Positions 58,941-64,000 of a stretch of DNA of 64,000 nucleotides are shown one piece after another. The DNA comes from UBA7803 sp036381275 (GTDB lineage: Bacteria > Pseudomonadota > Gammaproteobacteria > Pseudomonadales > Azotimanducaceae): NCBI GenBank assembly GCA_036381275.1, contig DASVDC010000138.1:1-64000 (forward strand). The letters are read 5' to 3'. Each line of letters opens with the position of its first letter. Position 1 is the first letter of the stretch. A model generated the notes under the pieces. It searched no databases and had not been told where the DNA came from. It was given only the letters and a program-made list of their open reading frames with translations. Position numbers and translations under genes: made by a program.

Positions 58941-59846
58941 ATGAACCGGCAAAAGCGGGACTTTCTGACACTGCTCGACTGCAGCCCGGACGAACTGGCA
59001 GCGCTCATCACGCGGGCGCGCGAGCTGAAGGCGGCGCGCCGCGACGGGACGCTGCATCAGCCGCTGAAGGGCCGTACGCTGGCGATGATCTTCCAGCAGA
59101 ACAGCACCCGCACGCGGGTCGCGTTCGAAGCGGGAATGGGTCAGCTCGGCGGTCAGACGATCGTGCTCTCGCCGGAAGACACCCAGCTCGGCCGCGGCGA
59201 GCCGGTGGAAGACACCGCGCGGGTGCTCTCCGGGATGGTCGACGTGGTGACGATCCGCACGCCGAACCACGACGACGTCGTGCGCTTCGCCGCCGCCGCG
59301 GACATCCCGGTGATCAACGCGATGACGTCCCGTTGCCACCCCTGTCAGATCCTCGCGGACGTGCAGACGTTCGAGGAGCTGCGCGGGCCGATCGCCGGCC
59401 GCACCGTCGCGTTCATCGGCGACGGCTACAACATGTGCAACTCCTACATCCACGCGTCACGCCAGTGGGGCTTCCAGCTCAAGGTCGCCTGCCCCGAGGG
59501 CTACCGGCCCGACCCGGAGCTGCTCTGCGGCGCCAACAACGTGACGCTGGTGGAAACCGCGCACGAAGCCGTCGAGGGCGCCGACCTCGTGGTCACCGAC
59601 GTCTGGTCGTCCATGGGACACGAAGCCGAGAGCGCTGCGCGGCGCGAGGCGTTCGCGCCGTTCCAGGTGAACGAAGCGCTGCTCGACGCCGCGCGCTCCG
59701 ACGTGCTGTTCATGCACTGCCTGCCCGCGCATCGCGGCGAAGAGATCAGCCACACGCTGCTCGACGATCCGCGCTCGGTGGTCTGGCAGGAGGCGGAGAA
59801 CCGCCTGCACAGCCAGAAGGCGCTGCTCGAGTTCCTGCTCACCTGA
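58941..59846 (+). CDS. argF: Ornithine carbamoyltransferase
   Basis: Makes citrulline from ornithine and carbamoyl phosphate. 301 residues. The carbamoyl-phosphate site is QNSTRTRVAFEAGM, followed by HPCQILADVQTF and the ornithine loop FMHCLPAHRGEEIS. TDVWSSMGHEAE is also conserved. Directly downstream of argD. The stop is followed by a REP cluster and the convergent 60.6-kb gene. Confidence 0.95.
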   Translation: MNRQKRDFLTLLDCSPDELAALITRARELKAARRDGTLHQPLKGRTLAMIFQQNSTRTRVAFEAGMGQLGGQTIVLSPEDTQLGRGEPVEDTARVLSGMVDVVTIRTPNHDDVVRFAAAADIPVINAMTSRCHPCQILADVQTFEELRGPIAGRTVAFIGDGYNMCNSYIHASRQWGFQLKVACPEGYRPDPELLCGANNVTLVETAHEAVEGADLVVTDVWSSMGHEAESAARREAFAPFQVNEALLDAARSDVLFMHCLPAHRGEEISHTLLDDPRSVVWQEAENRLHSQKALLEFLLT

Positions 59847-60657
59847 CCCTAGCTGACATCACGGTGGGGGCGATCCACTGTGGGAGCGGCCTCCGGCCGC
59901 GAACTGATCCACTGTGAGAGCGGCCTCCGGCCGAATCCCGCTCCAGGAGCGGTCTCCAGACCGCGGTCGGTTCGCGGCCAGAGGCCGCTCCCACAAACAC
60001 AAAAGAGAAGCCCGGCTCCGACACCGCCTGATCGAACCGAAAGAACCAGATGTCGTTCGGCCCTTCCGCAGGCGCCGGCGGCAACACCTCCGGCGCGACC
60101 CAGCTCCGCGCCATCGTCTCGAGCTGCGCCTTCAACTCCCCGAGCAGCCGCGGATCCGTCACCCGCTCGAGATGCCCGGCGTACCGTTTGCCGTCGATGC
60201 GCACCACCGCGCCGCCGTCCCGCAGCGCATCCTCGTGCCAATGCTTGAAGAAGTAGATGAGCTGCAACATGCGCCGATTGCTGCCGCTGAACCGGTTCCA
60301 GATGAAGCCGAGGTCGCAGGGCAGGTAGACCTGCCCGTCGTGAAGCAGGATGCCGACCCATCGTGACGTCGCGGGCTCGACGAGCTGCAACTCGATCGGC
60401 TCGAGCGCACCGCAGACGCCGTCGCGGCAGCTCCCGATGTCACCGAGCACCGCTGACCAGTCTTCGACCGGCTCGGTCACGAGCGGCCCGGCGCGCAGCG
60501 GCCCGCCGGGCACGATCGCCGTCAGCGGTCCATCGGAAATCTGCTGCGCGATCGCGAGCCCGAGCACGGCCGGCAGCACCAGCGCGATGAGACTCACGCC
60601 CAGATAGCGTTGCAGACGAGGCGCTGGACGCGAATCGAACATCGGAACGGCGAGCAT
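59839..60657 (-). CDS. Hypothetical membrane-anchored protein with REP-encoded tail
   Basis: 272 residues with one N-terminal membrane helix (YLGVSLIALVLPAVLGLAIA) and a soluble domain (about 75-225) with WVGILLHDGQVYLPCDLGFI, LIYFFKHWHEDALRDGG and AVVRIDGKRYAGHLERV. I recognise similar proteins only as conserved hypotheticals. From about residue 224 on, the sequence is the translation of a REP cluster (VGAASGRE, GGRSHS, GRRPLPQ), so the original C-terminus has been extended by about 48 residues. The extension overlaps the end of argF by 8 bp on the other strand. The start is ATG at 60657 after AGGAGGAG. Confidence 0.65.
   Translation of the reverse strand: MLAVPMFDSRPAPRLQRYLGVSLIALVLPAVLGLAIAQQISDGPLTAIVPGGPLRAGPLVTEPVEDWSAVLGDIGSCRDGVCGALEPIELQLVEPATSRWVGILLHDGQVYLPCDLGFIWNRFSGSNRRMLQLIYFFKHWHEDALRDGGAVVRIDGKRYAGHLERVTDPRLLGELKAQLETMARSWVAPEVLPPAPAEGPNDIWFFRFDQAVSEPGFSFVFVGAASGREPTAVWRPLLERDSAGGRSHSGSVRGRRPLPQWIAPTVMSARVR
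59879..59996. repeat. Mixed REP cluster (type 1 and type 2)
   Basis: Two type-1 heads, one type-2 head (GGAGCGGTCTCCAGACCG) and an inverted type-1 head, between argF and the 60.6-kb gene. It is read in the C-terminal tail of that gene. Confidence 0.92.
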
Positions 60658-60851
60658 CTCCCTATCTCCTCCTGCGACGAACCGGCCGGAGCAGCCTTCG
60701 TGCCAGGCCGAGAAACGCTTTGATTTCAGCCAGTTGGCTGCGAGCGTGCGGCGACTGATTGGGCGAATCGAACTAATTGGTGCGGGTTTTCACCACTTCC
60801 CGATGCCCTCCCGGTATTCTCTCCTCCCCCGAGCCGATCAAAGGAACGCGC

Positions 60852-61475
60852 ATGCTCACCGTTCACCACCTGAACAACTCCCGTTCGCAACGCGTGCTGT
60901 GGCTGCTCGAAGAGCTCGGGGTCGACTATCGGATCGAGCGCTACCAGCGCGATGCCGAGACCAATCTCGCGCCGCCGGAGTTGAAGAAGGTGCATCCGCT
61001 CGGCAAATCGCCGGTGATCACCGACGGCGAACGCACGGTCATCGAGTCCGGTGCGATCCTCGACTACATCGTCCGCCGCCACGGCGGCGGCCGTCTGGCA
61101 CCGGCGCCCGGCAGCGACGAGCACGAGCAGTACCTGCAGTGGCTGCACTACGCCGAGGGCAGCGCGATGCTCCCGGTGATGCTGAAGCTCTATGCCTCGC
61201 GCCTGCCCGACGGCGGCGCAGCGCTGCAGCCGCGGATCACCGGCGAGCTCGACAACCACCTCGGCTACATGAACGAGGCGCTCGACGGGGTCGACTGGTT
61301 CGTCGGCAACACGTTCAGTGCCGCCGACGTGCAGCTTTCGTTCGTGCCGCAAGTGGCCCGGATGCTCTACACGCTCGAGCCGTTCCCGAATCTCGCGCGC
61401 TTCCTCGAGCGCGCCGAAGCGCGCCCCGCCTACAAGCGCGCCCTCGAGCGAGGCGGCTCCTACTTCGGAAGCTGA
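60852..61475 (+). CDS. Glutathione S-transferase family protein
   Basis: 207 residues. N-terminal thioredoxin-like domain (HHLNNSRSQRVLWLLEELGV at 5-24, with the cis-Pro and glutathione contacts in LGKSPVITDGERTVIESGAI) and an all-helical C-terminal domain (WFVGNTFSAADVQLSFV). The Ser/Asn at the active-site position fits the beta/theta-like bacterial GSTs. Substrate unknown. AAGGA lies 6 bp before the ATG. The 190-bp gap upstream holds nothing notable. Confidence 0.9.
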   Translation: MLTVHHLNNSRSQRVLWLLEELGVDYRIERYQRDAETNLAPPELKKVHPLGKSPVITDGERTVIESGAILDYIVRRHGGGRLAPAPGSDEHEQYLQWLHYAEGSAMLPVMLKLYASRLPDGGAALQPRITGELDNHLGYMNEALDGVDWFVGNTFSAADVQLSFVPQVARMLYTLEPFPNLARFLERAEARPAYKRALERGGSYFGS

Positions 61476-61481
61476 TCGGCC

Positions 61482-61868
61482 TCAAGGCACCTGCACGACG
61501 CAGAACAGATTGCCGTCGGGGTCTTCCAGCACCACGTAGTCGGCGCCCGGCGGGTAACGCCACGGGTAGCGGCGCGCGCCGATGGCGACCAGCCGCTCCA
61601 CTTCCTCCACCTGCCGGCGGGTGTAGAGGTCGAGGTGCAGCCAACTGCGCCGGCCGGTGCGAGGCGCGGGGGTCTGGTCGAGTGAGACGTTCGGCCCCTT
61701 ACCGTCGGGATCGGCGAGAATCACGAAGCCGCCGTTCGGATCGGCGTGCCGCACCCGGTAGCCGAGCGCCGCCTGCCAGAACTCGACCATGCGCTGCCAT
61801 TCGAAGCAGCGGATCACGATGGAACCGACGCGGACCCGGTCGAGCTCGTCCCGGGAATAGTCCGTCAT
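61482..61868 (-). CDS. VOC-superfamily protein (glyoxalase-like)
   Basis: 128 residues, one vicinal-oxygen-chelate domain of two beta-alpha-beta-beta-beta modules: VGSIVIRCFEWQRMVEFWQAAL, GFVILADPDGKGPNVSLDQ, WLHLDLYTRRQVEEVERL and YVVLEDPDGNLFCVVQ. The His and Glu of the two modules could bind metal. Activity unknown; such proteins include resistance proteins and dioxygenases. The ATG at 61868 has a GGAGGG site. Convergent with the GST gene. Confidence 0.85.
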   Translation of the reverse strand: MTDYSRDELDRVRVGSIVIRCFEWQRMVEFWQAALGYRVRHADPNGGFVILADPDGKGPNVSLDQTPAPRTGRRSWLHLDLYTRRQVEEVERLVAIGARRYPWRYPPGADYVVLEDPDGNLFCVVQVP

Positions 61869-62013
61869 GGCGTCGCCCTCCCGTGCGCCGCTGGCGAGGA
61901 GGATACGCCGTCGTGTCCGACACGGCACCCGCCGACGCCTCGTCCCGCACCGACACGGGAACCTTTTCGCCGCCCGCTTCATCTCTCCGCGGAAACGATC
62001 GGGGAGAGTTGTG

Positions 62014-63393
62014 ATGACGTGTCGAATTCTGCTGCTGACCCTGGCGCTCGCGCTGCTGCCGCTCGGCGCGACGGCACACGACCGGAAGGACGATCACCGA
62101 GGGCCCGATCGCCACGACGATCACCGTCGCGGCGACGACGTCCGGCACACGCCGCACGATCTGAAGCAGACGCACGATGCGCTCCACCTGCTGCATCGGG
62201 GGCGGAAGATCTTCCGCTACGACACCTTCGGCGACGAGGTCTTCTGGGGCGACGCGCTGCGACTGCACGAGGCGATCGCCGGCGCGGCCAACGGCGGCGT
62301 CGGCCCCGGCGTGAGCCCCGCCACGGCGTTGTCGCTCGGGCTCAAGGTGGACGTCGAAGCGCTGCCGCACCGGCTGCGGAACGACATCCGCCGCGGCCGC
62401 GTCGATCTCGACGATCCCGCCACGACGCTGGCGCTCCTGAAGCTCGACGCCGTCGTCGGCGTGCGCGGCTTCTTCACCGGCAACCGGCTGACGTCCGTCG
62501 GGATCACCTGCGCGCTCTGCCACTCGACCGTCGACGACGCGTTCGCGCCCGGCATCGGGCGACGCCTCGACGGCTGGGCCGCGGGCGACCTGAACGTCGG
62601 CGCGATCATCGCCGCCGCGCCGAACCTGCAGCCGCTGGTGGATCAGCTCTCGCTGGCGATACCGGGCATCGACGAAGCGACGGTGCGCACCGTGCTGCAG
62701 ACCTGGGGTCCGGGCAAGTTCGACGCGAGCCTGCTGATGGACGGCAAGGCGTTCACACCGGACGGCCGCCCGGCGGCGACGCTGATCCCGTCGATCTTCG
62801 GCCTCGCGGGTGTGAACCTGCACACCTGGACCGGCTGGGGATCCGTCACCCACTGGAACGCGTTCGTCGCGAACCTCGAGATGGGCGGCCAGGGCGTGTT
62901 CATCGACGAGCGGCTGCGCGATCCGGCACGCTTCCCGATCGCCGCGGCGGCGGGGCTGTACGAGGTGCGTCACGATCCGGACCTGGTCACTTCGAAGCTC
63001 GCGCCGCTGCACTTCTATCAGCTCGCACTGCGCGCGCCGAAGCCGCCCCGTTCGCTGGTCGACGAACAGGCCGCGGCACGCGGGAAGGAGCTCTTCAACG
63101 GTCAGGCGCAGTGCGCGAGCTGTCACGTGCCGCCGATCTACACCGAGCCGGGCTGGAACCTGCACACCGCCGATCAGATCGGCATCGACGACTTCCAGGC
63201 CGAGCGCAGCCCGGAGGCGCGCTACCGGACATCGCCGTTGGCCGGCCTGTGGACGCGCGGCGATCGCGGCTACTACCACGACGGCCGGTTCGCGACGCTG
63301 CTCGACGTGATCGACCACTACGACGCCCACTTCTCACTCGGGCTGACCGATCAGCAGAAGCGCGATCTGGTGAGCTTCCTGCAGTCGCTGTAG
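62014..63393 (+). CDS. Exported di-haem cytochrome c protein
   Basis: 459 residues with a signal peptide (ILLLTLALALLPLGATA), a His/Asp-rich stretch (about 24-45), and two CXXCH haem sites: CALCH (about residue 168) and CASCH (about 370). The C-terminal domain is a class I cytochrome c (ARGKELFNGQAQCASCHV ... FLQSL). It lacks the spacing of a typical MauG/CcpA peroxidase, though the overall two-domain plan is similar. A periplasmic electron-transfer or peroxidase role is plausible. The ATG at 62014 has GGGGAGAG about 5 bp upstream. Confidence 0.85.
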   Translation: MTCRILLLTLALALLPLGATAHDRKDDHRGPDRHDDHRRGDDVRHTPHDLKQTHDALHLLHRGRKIFRYDTFGDEVFWGDALRLHEAIAGAANGGVGPGVSPATALSLGLKVDVEALPHRLRNDIRRGRVDLDDPATTLALLKLDAVVGVRGFFTGNRLTSVGITCALCHSTVDDAFAPGIGRRLDGWAAGDLNVGAIIAAAPNLQPLVDQLSLAIPGIDEATVRTVLQTWGPGKFDASLLMDGKAFTPDGRPAATLIPSIFGLAGVNLHTWTGWGSVTHWNAFVANLEMGGQGVFIDERLRDPARFPIAAAAGLYEVRHDPDLVTSKLAPLHFYQLALRAPKPPRSLVDEQAAARGKELFNGQAQCASCHVPPIYTEPGWNLHTADQIGIDDFQAERSPEARYRTSPLAGLWTRGDRGYYHDGRFATLLDVIDHYDAHFSLGLTDQQKRDLVSFLQSL

Positions 63394-63406
63394 GAACAGC
63401 CTTTTC

Positions 63407-63488
63407 TGTGGGAGCGGGCCCCTTTTCTGTGGGAGCGGCCTCCGGCCGCGAACTCCGGATCGATTCGCGGCCGGAGGCCGCTCCCACA
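63407..63488. repeat. REPIN with duplicated left head
   Basis: Two TGTGGGAGCGG starts 21 bp apart, then spacer and inverted head, between the cytochrome gene and the convergent SDR gene. Confidence 0.93.
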
Positions 63489-63515
63489 GACGCAGTCCCA
63501 CACGAACAGCTCCAG

Positions 63516-64000
63516 TCAGCGGTAGCCGGTCGTGTCCGCGGGCTTGCCGGGATCCTGCACTTCCACGAGATAGCGCCAGGCATCCGGACGGCTGCCATCG
63601 ACGTCCGTGAAGCCGTACGCCCGCGCCAGGGCGCCGCTCGACAGCGAGCAACCGTTCCATCGCGCCACCTCGGGATCCGCCGCGAGCGACGCCACGGCTC
63701 GCCCGACGAACGCCGGCGTCTCCGAGATCGCGAAGTGCGGTATTCGTTCGGTCGCATCCCGCCAGTTCGACTCGGTGACACCGAAGGCCGCCAGCATCTG
63801 CTCCGAGCGCAGCCAACCCGGCGTCACCGCCACCGCGGTGCCGCCGTGCGGGGCGAGCTCGTGGGCCAACGCGAACGCCATCCGGTTCACGGCCGCCTTC
63901 GCCAGATCGTAGAAGAAGGACACGCGATAGTTCGTCGAGTTGTACTCGGTGGTACCGTCGCCCACCTCGACCACCAGCCCGCCAGGCCGCTCGATCAGCA
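63516..64000 (-). CDS. SDR family oxidoreductase, N-terminus outside window
   Basis: C-terminal part of a short-chain dehydrogenase; the frame is open to the window edge (…LIERPGGLVVEVGDG). The visible catalytic element is FFYDLAKAAVNRMAFALAHE (YxxxK) and the cofactor segment VAVTPGWLRSEQM. The NAD(P)-binding Rossmann motif should lie beyond 64000. The substrate is not predictable. Confidence 0.85.
   Translation of the reverse strand, partial: LIERPGGLVVEVGDGTTEYNSTNYRVSFFYDLAKAAVNRMAFALAHELAPHGGTAVAVTPGWLRSEQMLAAFGVTESNWRDATERIPHFAISETPAFVGRAVASLAADPEVARWNGCSLSSGALARAYGFTDVDGSRPDAWRYLVEVQDPGKPADTTGYR

Overview
This window is high-GC chromosomal DNA from a member of the Gammaproteobacteria whose family I cannot name. 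The evidence is the gene content: RNase T, Hda, the DUF2066-pgsA-hda block divergent from purM, an Rnf/Rsx electron-transport operon, YejABEF, CreD and MnmC. Genes are tightly packed, with many 1-4 bp stop/start overlaps (ATGA, GTGA, TGATG). I found no rRNA, tRNA, CRISPR array or prophage.

Layout: 0-9 kb holds yciO, yciB, an SH3/coiled-coil protein, pdxJ, a periplasmic cyclophilin, a membrane-anchored cold-shock-domain protein, argS, a SYLF protein, an SDR oxidoreductase with a sigma-54-like promoter, and a TM2 membrane protein. 9-19 kb holds a fatty-acid desaturase divergent from a sulfurtransferase with a perfect FNR/Anr box between them, then mnmC, two MHS-type MFS permeases, a GFA-fold protein and serA. 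19-26 kb holds the DUF2066-pgsA-hda-murG operon divergent from purM, then a thioesterase, creD, a UppS-like prenyltransferase and a winged-helix regulator with its membrane partner; these last genes share a 17-bp palindrome. 27-33 kb is yejABEF. 33-43 kb is more accessory: an AhpD-fold protein, a histidine kinase, a thiolase plus DUF35 pair, a LuxR-TPR regulator, a degenerate alpha/beta hydrolase, a vanadium-haloperoxidase/PAP2 protein, an amidohydrolase, and a repeat-rich island with a REP-associated tyrosine transposase (RAYT). 43-53 kb holds dcd, apbC, metG, rnfA-rnfB(C)-rnfD-rnfG-rnfE-nth and a small secreted protein. 53-64 kb holds murI, an OmpA-type protein, rnt, grxD, a MalY/PatB aminotransferase, argD-argF, a GST, a VOC protein, a di-haem cytochrome c and a partial SDR.

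The dominant unusual feature is a REP/REPIN family. Its head contains GCGGCC-TCC-GGCCGC preceded by GTGGGA, usually paired with an inverted copy. About 20 loci occur in 64 kb. The head has no stop codon in any of the six frames, and copies are read as protein in at least seven genes (mnmC, metG, rnfE, the DUF35 gene, a secreted protein, an OmpA-type protein and a membrane protein). At six loci the head is multiplied with an exact 18-bp period; inside mnmC this encodes five in-frame hexapeptides. A single RAYT gene at 42.6 kb is the natural candidate for the enzyme that moves these repeats. The RAYT lies in a 1.46-kb segment bounded by inverted ends that interrupts a REPIN. The same end sequence joins a second REP at exactly the same base at 13.17 kb, and both loci carry a second, unrelated dispersed repeat.

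The other main oddity is the Rnf operon. RnfB continues into the C-terminal two-cluster iron-sulfur domain of RnfC, and the flavin/NADH part of RnfC is missing from the locus.
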